From assembly GCA_031406155.1 (NCBI GenBank), contig JANOGW010000017.1, positions 16,904 to 80,903 on the forward strand: 64,000 nucleotides of DNA, given 5' to 3'. The notes under the pieces are model-generated. The model was not told the origin of the DNA, searched no databases, and saw nothing but the letters and a program-made list of their open reading frames with translations. Below are positions 35,633-44,077 of the stretch, in pieces. Numbering within the stretch: position 1 is the first letter of the stretch; every line of letters begins with the position of its first letter. The DNA is from JACMNW01 sp031406155 (lineage in GTDB: Bacteria; Pseudomonadota; Alphaproteobacteria; Rhodobacterales; Rhodobacteraceae). The translations under genes were made by a program, and so were the position numbers.

Positions 35633-36082
35633 TTATTGGCGCTTGTCCTGGGCAGTAAACAGCCCGGCTATCCGCCAGCCGGCAGCCTCTTTCTGGCAAA
35701 GCACTTCAACCAGCCACTTCAGGCGCGCAGGCTCGGCCTTCGATCCCACAACCAGAACCAATGGAATGTGAAACACCGCCGTATCATCATCCAGAACGAT
35801 AACGCGGGACGCCTCGTATTCCGGCTCCACCAGCCAGACCTCGGACTTTTGAAACCCTGAAAGGCGGCTGATCATCTCGTCGCGGCCCCAAAGCGGTCGG
35901 CCATCCGATATCCAAAGAAAATCCGGGCTTTCCGATAGGTACCCTCGGATGGCATCGGTATCATGCGCGTTTTGAGCCGCAACAAAATCACCGTACAGAT
36001 CACGCACTTCCTGTTCGGTATCGCCAAAAGCCTGACCCGCAAGGGTCAGGCTCAGGACAACGGCAAGGCTGGTCTGTTTCAT
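35633..36082 (-). CDS. Exported SnoaL-like (DUF4440-type) protein
   Basis: A 149-residue protein with a signal peptide (MKQTSLAVVLSLTLAGQAFG) and an NTF2-like domain: VRDLYGDFVAAQNAHD, SPDFLWISDGRPLWGRDEM, then WLVEVLCQKEAAGWRIAGL. It overlaps the patatin gene by ATGA and is the last gene of that unit, convergent with the MFS gene (24-nt gap). Function unknown. Confidence 0.78.
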   Translation of the reverse strand: MKQTSLAVVLSLTLAGQAFGDTEQEVRDLYGDFVAAQNAHDTDAIRGYLSESPDFLWISDGRPLWGRDEMISRLSGFQKSEVWLVEPEYEASRVIVLDDDTAVFHIPLVLVVGSKAEPARLKWLVEVLCQKEAAGWRIAGLFTAQDKRQ

Positions 36083-37230
36083 TCGGCCACACTCGGCACA
36101 TCGGACAGCTTGGAAACGTCATGCAGGATCAGGCCTTCGTGCGGGTCATGCGGATCAAGCCAGGGCTTTGCCGCCAGTGTCGCCCGCATGTCGGTAAGGC
36201 CAGCCCGCCAGCGCGTCTCGATGCTGTTGGGTGAAAAGTCCACGTCCTTGGTGTGATCCTCGTTCTTCAGGCGCGGGGCAAGCAGGCGCACAACGTGCAT
36301 TTTTGTCTTGCAACCCTGTGCGACAAGCGCGCTGATTTCCGGATCGGCCAACGCCTCATTCGACAGCTTGCTGGCCAGCGTCGACACTGTGTGACGAAGC
36401 CGGTGAATCTGGCGCTGGCGCTTGATGTGGCTGACGGCGCGGCTTGCGTATTGCAGATCCTTTTCCCGATTTGCCACGTCCCAGATGCTGCCCGGCTCAT
36501 CTCCCTGACGCCTCCACAGATGCACCGCAAACACGATACCGGACCGGCGCGGATAGTCGTCAAACACCGCCTCGACCGGCGTGTTCGACAAGATACCGCC
36601 ATCCCAGTACAATTCGCCGTCAATCCGGATTGCCGGAAAGGCGGGCGGCAAAGCGGCCGACGCCATGATGTGCCGGATGGTGATTTCCTCTTCGCGACTG
36701 TCGAAATAGCGCATCTCGCCAGAGGATACGTTTGCCGCACCCATCGTCAGGCGCGGTTTCTTTGTGCCAAAAAGATCCGGATTGACCAGATGCGTCAGCG
36801 TTTTTTCAAGCGGTGCCGTACTGTAGTAGCCCGCATCATCGGCCCCAAGCGGCATTTTCGGGCCCATGAAGGCCATCGGATTGGGCGTAAAGAACCCCGG
36901 CAGGCCGGACGTGATAGCGTTCATCGCGGCAAAGGTGCTGCCGAGGAACGGCAATGCTGAAAGAGACGTTACCGGGGCAGGATGCCGGACACGCGCCCAG
37001 AACGCCTTGAGGTTTTCCAACCGGTCCTCAGGCCGATTGCCCGCAATGATGCCAGCGTTGATTGCACCGATCGAGGTGCCGATGATCCAGTCAGGTTCGA
37101 TGCCGGCCTCGTGCAGCGCCTCATAGACACCCGCCTGATAGGCTCCCAGCGCACCACCACCCTGAAAGACCAAGGTCACCTGTCCTAGTCCCGCAAGCGG
37201 GCCGGACCCTATCGTCGTTGGTTTTGCCAT
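36079..37230 (-). CDS. Patatin-like phospholipase family protein
   Basis: A 383-residue serine hydrolase with the patatin Ser-Asp dyad: oxyanion FQGGGALGAYQAG near residue 20, nucleophile IGTSIGAINAG (GXSXG) near 55, and the Asp in LYWDGGILSNTPV near 210. A C-terminal DUF3734-type segment follows. Two adjacent ATG codons are possible starts; the second (37230) has the better distance from AGGAG. It lies 10 nt after bdhA, and in Rhodobacterales a patatin next to 3-hydroxybutyrate dehydrogenase is often found, which points to lipid or PHB turnover. Confidence 0.9.
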   Translation of the reverse strand: MAKPTTIGSGPLAGLGQVTLVFQGGGALGAYQAGVYEALHEAGIEPDWIIGTSIGAINAGIIAGNRPEDRLENLKAFWARVRHPAPVTSLSALPFLGSTFAAMNAITSGLPGFFTPNPMAFMGPKMPLGADDAGYYSTAPLEKTLTHLVNPDLFGTKKPRLTMGAANVSSGEMRYFDSREEEITIRHIMASAALPPAFPAIRIDGELYWDGGILSNTPVEAVFDDYPRRSGIVFAVHLWRRQGDEPGSIWDVANREKDLQYASRAVSHIKRQRQIHRLRHTVSTLASKLSNEALADPEISALVAQGCKTKMHVVRLLAPRLKNEDHTKDVDFSPNSIETRWRAGLTDMRATLAAKPWLDPHDPHEGLILHDVSKLSDVPSVAE

Positions 37231-37240
37231 CATTGAACTC

Positions 37241-38020
37241 CTAATGTGCGGTCCAGCCGCCATCGACTGGCAAGGCGGCACCAGTGATCGAGGCTGCGTG
37301 ATCAGATGCAAGAAACACTGCCAAAGCGCCAATCTCGGCGACCGTGGCAAACTTCTTGTTGGGTTGTTGTGCAAGCAGGACGTCGCGAATGACAGCCTCG
37401 CGGGGAATGCCATGCGCCTTGGCCTGCCCCGCTATCTGGGCCTCGACCAAGGGGGTCAGCACATAGCCGGGGCAGATCGTGTTTGCGGTGATGTTTTCCT
37501 CGGCCGTCTCCAAAGCGGTAACTTTGGTCAGACCGACGACCGCATGCTTTGCGGCCACATAGGCGGACTTGAACGGCGACGCGACAAGTCCGTGCGCCGA
37601 GGCAATGTTGATGATCCGCCCGCGCCCCAGCCTGCGCATCATCGGCAAGGCAAGCCGGGTGGTATGGAACACCGAACTTTGGTTCAGCGCGATGATCAGA
37701 TCATATTTTTCGGGCGGGAAAGACGCCAGTGGGGCGACATGCTGGATACCTGCGTTGTTCACCAGAATATCCAGACGGCCAAAGGCGGCCTCGGCTTTCG
37801 CCATCATATCGACAATCGCGTCCGTCCGCGACAGATCGGCGCGCAGATACACCGCATTGCCGCCAAATTCGGCCGCTATGGCGGCGCCATCCGCCTCGCT
37901 TTCGATACCGTTCAGCAAGAGACGCGCGCCCGCATTGGCCATTTCATGCGCAATGCCAAGCCCGATCCCACTGGTCGACCCGGTAATCAGGGCCACTTTA
38001 CCTTCGAGATTAACGTTCAT
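37241..38020 (-). CDS. bdhA: 3-hydroxybutyrate dehydrogenase
   Basis: A 259-residue short-chain dehydrogenase. The NAD-binding TGSTSGIGLGIA motif is at 14-25, NNAGIQHVAP at about 88, the catalytic Ser in NIASAHGLVAS and YVAAKHAV with Tyr-x3-Lys at about 155. The C terminus ending AALPVDGGWTAH is that of D-3-hydroxybutyrate dehydrogenases. It oxidises (R)-3-hydroxybutyrate to acetoacetate in PHB/ketone-body degradation. It starts 6 nt after a membrane-protein gene and precedes patatin on the same strand. Confidence 0.93.
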   Translation of the reverse strand: MNVNLEGKVALITGSTSGIGLGIAHEMANAGARLLLNGIESEADGAAIAAEFGGNAVYLRADLSRTDAIVDMMAKAEAAFGRLDILVNNAGIQHVAPLASFPPEKYDLIIALNQSSVFHTTRLALPMMRRLGRGRIINIASAHGLVASPFKSAYVAAKHAVVGLTKVTALETAEENITANTICPGYVLTPLVEAQIAGQAKAHGIPREAVIRDVLLAQQPNKKFATVAEIGALAVFLASDHAASITGAALPVDGGWTAH

Positions 38021-38026
38021 GTCCTA

Positions 38027-38503
38027 TCATCCTGATTGTTGAACAGGCGCAAAGCGGCGGATCACATAGGCCACGATCAGCCCAAAAATCATATGTCCGC
38101 CTAGAGACGCCCAGGTCAGTTTGATCCACCCCAGAAACGGCGGGTTGCCAGCGATCAGATGCGCCATCACGTAAAGCGCAAACACCCAAAGCCCGACCCC
38201 GAAACCAAGCCCGACTATTTGCCACGGCAGAAATGGCGTGACCTTGTCGGCAATCGGACGGGCGACATAAAGATAACCAAGCGGATACGCGACTATCCCA
38301 ACAAATGCATGAATGACCTCGGCCAATTCATAGCTGATACCACCAAACACCTGCTGCACAAGTGTTGCAGGTTGCAGTGGGCCGCCGACCCAAAGTGGCG
38401 TGATGTAGCGGGCCCAGATTTCCCAAACAACATCGGCGGCAAATCCTGCCCCCAATGCAACAAGAAACAGACCCAGCGTCAATTTTGGAAAAGTTGTGAT
38501 CAT
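38027..38503 (-). CDS. Small integral membrane protein of unknown function
   Basis: A 158-residue protein with about four hydrophobic segments: LTLGLFLVALGAGFAADVVW, ELAEVIHAFVGIVAYPLGYL (split at 60-80), VGLGFGVGLWVFALYVMAHL, and SLGGHMIFGLIVAYVI. I do not recognise a specific family with certainty; it resembles small conserved Rhodobacterales membrane proteins of the DUF6789 type. It lies 6 nt upstream of bdhA and appears to be the first gene of the bdhA-patatin-SnoaL unit. Confidence 0.7.
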   Translation of the reverse strand: MITTFPKLTLGLFLVALGAGFAADVVWEIWARYITPLWVGGPLQPATLVQQVFGGISYELAEVIHAFVGIVAYPLGYLYVARPIADKVTPFLPWQIVGLGFGVGLWVFALYVMAHLIAGNPPFLGWIKLTWASLGGHMIFGLIVAYVIRRFAPVQQSG

Positions 38504-38824
38504 GGTGTTGTTCCAGCAGTTATGTCGTCAACTAGCTGCCACTAAATGCCATTTTTGGGCGCAAAAAGGGGGTATAGGATCCATAGCCAAAGGGCATGAA
38601 CAGTGCTCCGAGTGGCGGAGGCCCGCTCTGAAACAACACACAATTCAGGCACCGTTCGAACCGGGAAAAACGGTTTTGGAATTGACGCCATGCCACGGGA
38701 TCAATGCTGGCATCCAACCCGCCTTCAAGGCAAACGCCATGACCCGCACCAAGCGCGGGACAATCGGGCAGATCGGGTGTCGGGACGCGGTTTCAGGTCA
38801 GGGACAAAAGACCCCAACCCGAGG
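38504..38824. other. 321-nt intergenic region
   Basis: It separates the nrdJ stop from the membrane-protein gene, both on the minus strand, and should hold that operon's promoter. A 61-codon minus-strand frame at 38532-38717 has no recognisable features. No clear terminator hairpin with a T-tract is seen after nrdJ. Confidence 0.5.
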
Positions 38825-41110
38825 TCAGCCGCATTTTGAATAGCCGCAGTTGGCGCAGGTCATGCAGCCTTCGATCATCCGCATCTCGAAACTGCCGCAA
38901 CTGTCGCAGGCTTTGGATGGGCGCCCCCCGATAGCTGCAACATCGGCTTTCGGGTCGGTTTTCAGACCCATGCCCATGCCCTCGATAAAGCCGATTGCAA
39001 CCAGATGCCGTTCGATGACGCCACCAATGGCGGCAAGGATCGACGGAATGTACTTGCCCTCGACCCAAGCGCCACCGCGCGGATCGAACACCGCTTTCAG
39101 TTCCTCCACCACGAACGACACATCGCCACCGCGCCGGAACACGGCAGAAATCATCCGGGTCAGCGCCACCGTCCAGGCGAAATGTTCCATGTTCTTGGAA
39201 TTGATGAACACCTCGAATGGCCGTCTGTGTCCCGCGATGATGATGTCATTGATGGTGATATAAAGCGCGTGTTCCGACCCCGGCCATTTGACCTTGTAGG
39301 TGGCCCCATCAAGGGCGGCCGGCCTGTCCAGCGGTTCAGACAGATAGACCACCTCTGCCCCGTCATCGCCCGACCGCGCGTGTGCCGGTGCCTCGGATGG
39401 TGTCTTGTCAGAGCTTTCGGACACAGTCAGCACCGATCCTGTCACATCATTCGGCCGGTAGGTGGTGCAGCCTTTGCAGCCCTGATCCCACGCCGCCATA
39501 TACACCTCTTTGAAATCTTCAAAGCTGATGTCTTCCGGGCAGTTGATGGTTTTCGAAATGCTGCTGTCCACCCACTTCTGTGCCGCCGCCTGCATGCGCA
39601 CATGGTCCAGCGGTGGCAGGGTCTGGGCGTTTACGAAGTAATCCGGCAGCGCCGCCGAACCCTTTTTTTCGCGCCACAAACGCACCGCATAATCGACCAC
39701 TTCTTCCTCGGTCCGACTGCCATCTTTCTGCAGAACTTTGCGAGTGTAGGCATAGGCAAACACCGGCTCGATGCCCGAACTGACATTGCCCGCATAGAGG
39801 CTGATCGTGCCAGTTGGGGCGATCGAAGTTAGCAGCGCATTGCGGATGCCATGGGTGCGGATGGCGTCGCGAACGTCATCATCCATCTGCAACATGGTGC
39901 CCGATTCGAGGTACTTATCCGCGTCAAACAGCGGAAACGCGCCCTTTTCGCGCGCCAGATCAACCGATGCAACATAGGCCGACCGCGCAATGGCCTTCAT
40001 CCACAATTCAGTCTGGATGGCCGCCGCTTCAGACCCATAGCGCAGCCCCAGCATCAACAGCGCATCGGCAAGGCCCGTCACCCCCAGCCCGATCCGCCGC
40101 TTTGCATGCGCCTCTGCGGCCTGCTGCGGCAGCGGGAAACGGCTGGCATCGACGACATTATCCATCATCCGTACGGCAAGGCGCACCAGATCATCCAGTG
40201 CCGCAAGGCTTAGTTCTGCATCGTGCTCGAACGCATCCGCGACCAGCGTCGCCATGTTGATTGATCCCAACAAGCAGGCCCCATAGGGAGGCAACGGTTG
40301 TTCACCGCAAGGGTTGGTCGCGGCAATGGTTTCGCAATAATTCAGGTTGTTCATCGCATTGATGCGGTCGATGAAAATCACCCCCGGCTCGGCAAATTCG
40401 AAGGTGGACTGCATGATCTTGTTCCACAGATCACGGGCTGGCAGGGTTTTGTAAATCTTGCCATCAAACAGCAGCTCCCACGGCCCGTCGGCCTTGACCG
40501 CTGCCATGAACGGGTCTGTCACCAGCACCGACAGGTTGAACATGCGCAGGCGGGCCGGGTCTTTCTTGGCTTCGATGAAGCCTTCGATATCAGGGTGATC
40601 ACAACGCATGGTGGCCATCATGGCCCCCCGGCGCGATCCTGCCGACATGATGGTGCGGCACATCGCATCCCACACATCCATGAAAGACAGCGGACCCGAC
40701 GCATCTGCCGCCACGCCTTTCACCTCGGCCCCCTTCGGACGGATGGTTGAGAAATCGTAGCCGATGCCGCCGCCTTGCTGCATGGTCAGAGCGGCTTCTT
40801 TCAGCCCTTCGAAAATACCCGCCATATTATCCGGAACGGTGCCCATGACAAAACAGTTGAACAACGTGACCGCCCGCCCGGTACCTGCGCCCGCAGTTAT
40901 CCGACCGGCAGGCAGGAACTTGAAGCCCTCCAGCGCGCCGTAGAAACGGTCTTCCCAAAGCTTTTGGTCCGCCTCCACTTCCGCCAATGCCCGCGCAATC
41001 CGCCGCCAGCTGTCTTTGATCGTCACATCGATCGGCGTGCCATCGGCGGCCTTCAGGCGATACTTCATATCCCAGATAGCTTCCGCGATTGGGGTAGAGA
41101 ATGCGGACAT
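38825..41110 (-). CDS. nrdJ: Class II (vitamin B12-dependent) ribonucleotide reductase
   Basis: A 761-residue single-chain adenosylcobalamin-dependent RNR that makes deoxyribonucleotides with or without oxygen. The N-terminal region has GRITAGAGTGRAVTLFNCFV (cysteine of the redox pair), LTMQQGGGIGYDFS, NPCGEQPLPPYGACLLGSIN (the active-site thiyl/redox Cys region with the Asn and Glu), and ASIAPTGTISLYAGN-type sequence near 440. The C terminus has a zinc-ribbon CDSCGSF...CANCGYSKC. No nrdAB is in this window. The start codon is only 29 nt from a tRNA-like gene on the same strand. Confidence 0.95.
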   Translation of the reverse strand: MSAFSTPIAEAIWDMKYRLKAADGTPIDVTIKDSWRRIARALAEVEADQKLWEDRFYGALEGFKFLPAGRITAGAGTGRAVTLFNCFVMGTVPDNMAGIFEGLKEAALTMQQGGGIGYDFSTIRPKGAEVKGVAADASGPLSFMDVWDAMCRTIMSAGSRRGAMMATMRCDHPDIEGFIEAKKDPARLRMFNLSVLVTDPFMAAVKADGPWELLFDGKIYKTLPARDLWNKIMQSTFEFAEPGVIFIDRINAMNNLNYCETIAATNPCGEQPLPPYGACLLGSINMATLVADAFEHDAELSLAALDDLVRLAVRMMDNVVDASRFPLPQQAAEAHAKRRIGLGVTGLADALLMLGLRYGSEAAAIQTELWMKAIARSAYVASVDLAREKGAFPLFDADKYLESGTMLQMDDDVRDAIRTHGIRNALLTSIAPTGTISLYAGNVSSGIEPVFAYAYTRKVLQKDGSRTEEEVVDYAVRLWREKKGSAALPDYFVNAQTLPPLDHVRMQAAAQKWVDSSISKTINCPEDISFEDFKEVYMAAWDQGCKGCTTYRPNDVTGSVLTVSESSDKTPSEAPAHARSGDDGAEVVYLSEPLDRPAALDGATYKVKWPGSEHALYITINDIIIAGHRRPFEVFINSKNMEHFAWTVALTRMISAVFRRGGDVSFVVEELKAVFDPRGGAWVEGKYIPSILAAIGGVIERHLVAIGFIEGMGMGLKTDPKADVAAIGGRPSKACDSCGSFEMRMIEGCMTCANCGYSKCG

Positions 41111-41139
41111 CTGTTTTCTTTCTTTCTCAAAATGGAAAA

Positions 41140-41252
41140 TGGGTGTGGACGCGGGACTTGAACCCGCAACCTTCTCGCCTTATCGTGCAGTGGCCGTCAA
41201 GCACACCCACGATCTAGTTTCGAGACGCTCTATCCGTTTGAGCTAGTCCACA
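41140..41252 (-). tRNA. tRNA-like gene with 43-nt anticodon loop (pseudo- or intron-like)
   Basis: On the minus strand all arms but the anticodon loop are canonical: acceptor TGTGGAC/GTCCACA (7 bp), T8 A9, D-stem GCTC/GAGC with loop AAACGGATA, G26, anticodon stem TCTCG/CGAGA (41221-41225 and 41173-41177), 5-nt variable loop AGGTT, T-arm GCGGG-TTCAAGT-CCCGC, base 73 C and an encoded CCA. In place of a 7-nt anticodon loop there are 43 nt (41178-41220), containing ATCGTG/CACGAT as an inner stem. No choice of 7 loop positions from its two ends gives a T33. Family (perhaps Arg-like) cannot be assigned. It may be a dead tRNA, an interrupted one, or part of the nrdJ leader. Confidence 0.6.
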
Positions 41253-41375
41253 TCGTACCCCGACCTATTGTCTTTTGGCGATCGGTAAGTACAAGATACG
41301 CCCCCAATCATCAGTGTCAAACATTGTCTTTGTCACAGGTAAAGCTAAGATCATAGCTCTGTCGCAGGGGGATTC

Positions 41376-41807
41376 GTGGCCGACTTCATCAATATTCTTA
41401 AGCTGTGTGTCGGGGCGGAGTCGGTCGAAGATCTGATCGCCTGGCACGACAGCCACCGCGCGCAATGGCCTGCGGGTACGACGCGGCATGTCACCCGCAT
41501 GTGGCCAAAACGCGAGGCCGAAGTGACCAGCGGCGGCTCGCTTTATTGGGTCATCAAGGGTATCGTGCTGGCCCGCCAGCGCATTCTGCGGCTAGATGAG
41601 GTTATCGGCGCTGACGGCATTCGGCGGTGTGGCTTGGTGCTTGAAGCCGACGTGATCCGCACCGAACCCGCCCCCCGCCGCCCATTTCAGGGCTGGCGTT
41701 ATCTGGATCCCGCCGAAAGCCCGCGCGATCTGCCCAAGGGCCGGGCAAAGGAAGAAACTTTGCCGCCCGAACTTGCCCGCGCGTTGGCCGATATTGGCCT
41801 GCGCTAG
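41376..41807 (+). CDS. DUF1489 family protein
   Basis: A 143-residue soluble protein of the alphaproteobacterial DUF1489 family: LIAWHDSHRAQWPAGTT, TRHVTRMWPKREAEV, SLYWVIKGIVLARQRIL, FQGWRYLDPAESPRDLP and the C-terminal LPPELARALADIGLR are all present. Function unknown. It starts at GTG with GGGGG upstream. The 123-nt gap to the tRNA-like gene should hold its promoter. Confidence 0.9.
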   Translation: MADFINILKLCVGAESVEDLIAWHDSHRAQWPAGTTRHVTRMWPKREAEVTSGGSLYWVIKGIVLARQRILRLDEVIGADGIRRCGLVLEADVIRTEPAPRRPFQGWRYLDPAESPRDLPKGRAKEETLPPELARALADIGLR

Positions 41808-41830
41808 ACCAATTGCCGCCTGCCAGAAGA

Positions 41831-42181
41831 TTAAAAGTTGTTCGGGTTGCCCGCCACGATGGTGCCGGTGCCGTCATTGCCATCATCGCTGAGCCATTTC
41901 ACCTGATCGCCGCTGATCTGCACGGCGAAACAGGCCGGCGCATCTTCGCCATAGGCAAAGCACATCTTGTCGCCATCAATCGTCCAGGACCCGGAATAAT
42001 CCTTGCCCTTGATCGTGCCATCAGCGTCATAAAATTCGGTGTACGACCCCGATGCGATCATCGATCCCTGCACGGTGTTACCGGAAATCGCGGCTTGAAT
42101 GGCGTCGCCGGTTGCAATGTCCTGGGCAAAAGCAGCCGTCGCCAGCAGCAATGCCGCGACTGTAATGCGAAGGGTCGGCAT
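41831..42181 (-). CDS. Small exported protein of unknown function
   Basis: A 116-residue protein with a signal peptide (MPTLRITVAALLLATAAFAQ). The mature part has a pattern of short beta strands with GSYTEFYDADGTIKG, YSGSWTIDGDKMC and CFAVQISGDQVKW, which suggests a small beta-barrel or lipocalin-like domain. Two cysteines could form a disulfide. I recognise no specific family. It is convergent with DUF1489 (23 nt apart) and is followed by hisG upstream on the same strand. Confidence 0.7.
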   Translation of the reverse strand: MPTLRITVAALLLATAAFAQDIATGDAIQAAISGNTVQGSMIASGSYTEFYDADGTIKGKDYSGSWTIDGDKMCFAYGEDAPACFAVQISGDQVKWLSDDGNDGTGTIVAGNPNNF

Positions 42182-42272
42182 GGGGTATCCTTTCGTGCAA
42201 GATGATCGGGTGGCATGATCGAGGCGGTTGCGCGCAAAGGATAGCCGGTCGCACCGGGCTGTCAATTGACCA

Positions 42273-42977
42273 TCAGACCTCGGCGTCAACCTTCAGCATC
42301 GCTACCAATCGGGACAATGTCATGCGCACGTCCGGTGACCAGTCAGCGGCGCGTGCTGCAAACAGGGTGGCTTGCGATTGCAAGATGACCGACCCGGCCA
42401 GAACTTTCAGATGGTTGTCGCGCAAAGTGGCCCCGCTTGACGTGATGTCGGCTATCGCCTCGGCAGTCAGGTTTTTAACCGTGCCCTCGGTTGCGCCCTG
42501 ACTGTCGACCAGCTGATAATCCGCGACCCCTTGTGCTGTCAGGAACTCACGCACCAACCGGTGATACTTGGTCGCAATGCGCAACCTGAACCCATGGGTC
42601 GCACGAAACCCCGATGCCACCGCATCCAGATCATCCAGGCTGTCGACATCGATCCATGCCGCTGGCACCGCGATGATCAGATCAGCCTGCCCGAACCCCA
42701 GCTGCGCCAGTTCGGTCACATTGGTCCGCCAGTCGATCAGGCGGTCGCGCACAAGGTCCGATCCGGTTACCCCCAGATGAATGCGCCCCGCCGCCAGTTC
42801 ACGCGGAATTTCGCCAGCGGACAGCAAGACCAGCTCCACCCCCGCCACCCCGTCGACAGCACCGGCATATTCACGTTCCGCCCCGGTCTGGCGCATGGCA
42901 AGCCCGCGCGCGCCGAACCACTCGAACGTCTGCTCCATCAGCCGGCCTTTGGATGGTACCCCGATTTTCAAACTCAT
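42273..42977 (-). CDS. hisG: ATP phosphoribosyltransferase, catalytic subunit (short form)
   Basis: A 234-residue HisG_S enzyme, first step of histidine synthesis (PRPP + ATP to phosphoribosyl-ATP). GVPSKGRLMEQT at the N terminus and GVTGSDLVRD, plus LVDSQGATEGTVKNLTAEA near 170, are conserved. It lacks the C-terminal regulatory domain of the long form; HisZ, encoded just upstream with an ATGA overlap, supplies regulation and is needed for activity in characterised short-form enzymes. Confidence 0.95.
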   Translation of the reverse strand: MSLKIGVPSKGRLMEQTFEWFGARGLAMRQTGAEREYAGAVDGVAGVELVLLSAGEIPRELAAGRIHLGVTGSDLVRDRLIDWRTNVTELAQLGFGQADLIIAVPAAWIDVDSLDDLDAVASGFRATHGFRLRIATKYHRLVREFLTAQGVADYQLVDSQGATEGTVKNLTAEAIADITSSGATLRDNHLKVLAGSVILQSQATLFAARAADWSPDVRMTLSRLVAMLKVDAEV

Positions 42978-44077
42978 CGCGCACCGCCTTTCAACGCGGC
43001 CACCATGCCGGGGCGGATGACACCGCCCACAGCCGGAATGGATCGCCCCTGCCCCAGCACTGCAGTCAGCGCATCATACCGCCCGCCCGATGCGACCGGG
43101 GGCAGCGTGGTGTCGGCGCTCTGAAAGCTGAACACGAAGCCATCATAGTATTCCAGTGTGCTTTGGCCATGGCTTGCCTCGAACGGCAGGCTCGCCACGT
43201 CGATACCGCGCGCAGACATGGCATCAAGGCGCAATTCTAACCGGTCCACCGCACCCGAGATTGCAGGCATGGTACGCGCCAGATCGCGCAAGTCGCGCAA
43301 CGCCTTTTCGGCGGGCGCTGCAAGTGCCAGCAACTGGTCCAGTACGGCCCCTTCAGCCACAGCAATCGGGGCTGCACCGGCATCATCGACCAAGGCGCGG
43401 GTGCGGGCGGATATTTCGGCCTCAGATCGCAGCCCGGTCAAAGGCCCGGCACTGGCCACCAGTGCCTCGGGCGAGGCCGATTTCAGGCGGTCCAGCAAGG
43501 TTTTGCGGGCATCTGTCTGCGGGCTGTGTCCTGAAAACCGTGCCAGCAGATCGCGAAAGCGGTTGGGCCGCCAGACATGGCGCAGCAGTGCCCCCTTGCG
43601 GCGGTCGGTGGTGTTCAGCCCCCGCACTGCCGCCAAAAGGATACCGATATCACCAGTGGCAGGCGTCAGCTTCAACGGGGCGAGCAGCTTTGAAAACAAC
43701 GCGAAAACCTCGGCATCGGCGGCCTCGGGTGACGTGCGATCAAACACCTCGAACCCTACCTGCAGGTATTCGGACGCCCTGAGGCCAGGATGATCCTGCT
43801 TGCGAAACACCTCGCCCAGATAGGTATAGCGCGCAGGATCGGCCCCGTGCGCCATGTGCGCCTGCACGACGGGCAGGGTGAAGTCCGGGCGCAGCATCAT
43901 CTCGCCGCGCAAAGGGTCGGTCGTGACATAGGCGCGCGCGCGGATATCTTCGCCATAAAGGTCCAGCAGCGCACCTGCGGGCAGCAGAACGTCTGCTTCG
44001 ACCGGCACGGCCCCTGCGGCCTGAAAGGCGGCGAACAGCGCCTCGGCCTCCGCCCGTATGGCGGATTTGGGGATCAT
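42974..44077 (-). CDS. hisZ: ATP phosphoribosyltransferase regulatory subunit
   Basis: A 367-residue HisRS paralogue without tRNA charging. Class II motif 2-like sequence EMMLRPDFTLPVVQ and TYLGEVFRKQDH are present; motif 3-like VASGGRYDALTAVLG near 333 is followed by the end. The anticodon-binding domain is missing, as expected. It partners with the short HisG. It overlaps hisS and hisG by ATGA on each side, so three genes are coupled. Confidence 0.92.
   Translation of the reverse strand: MIPKSAIRAEAEALFAAFQAAGAVPVEADVLLPAGALLDLYGEDIRARAYVTTDPLRGEMMLRPDFTLPVVQAHMAHGADPARYTYLGEVFRKQDHPGLRASEYLQVGFEVFDRTSPEAADAEVFALFSKLLAPLKLTPATGDIGILLAAVRGLNTTDRRKGALLRHVWRPNRFRDLLARFSGHSPQTDARKTLLDRLKSASPEALVASAGPLTGLRSEAEISARTRALVDDAGAAPIAVAEGAVLDQLLALAAPAEKALRDLRDLARTMPAISGAVDRLELRLDAMSARGIDVASLPFEASHGQSTLEYYDGFVFSFQSADTTLPPVASGGRYDALTAVLGQGRSIPAVGGVIRPGMVAALKGGAR

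Noticed and set aside
38532..38717. 61-codon minus-strand ORF after nrdJ
   Set aside because: Composition and lack of motifs suggest a chance frame.
41178..41220. Cobalamin riboswitch before B12-dependent nrdJ, because GCCACTG occurs on the minus strand at 41188-41194
   Set aside because: The B12 box and the other conserved blocks of the riboswitch are missing, and the surrounding sequence folds as a tRNA.
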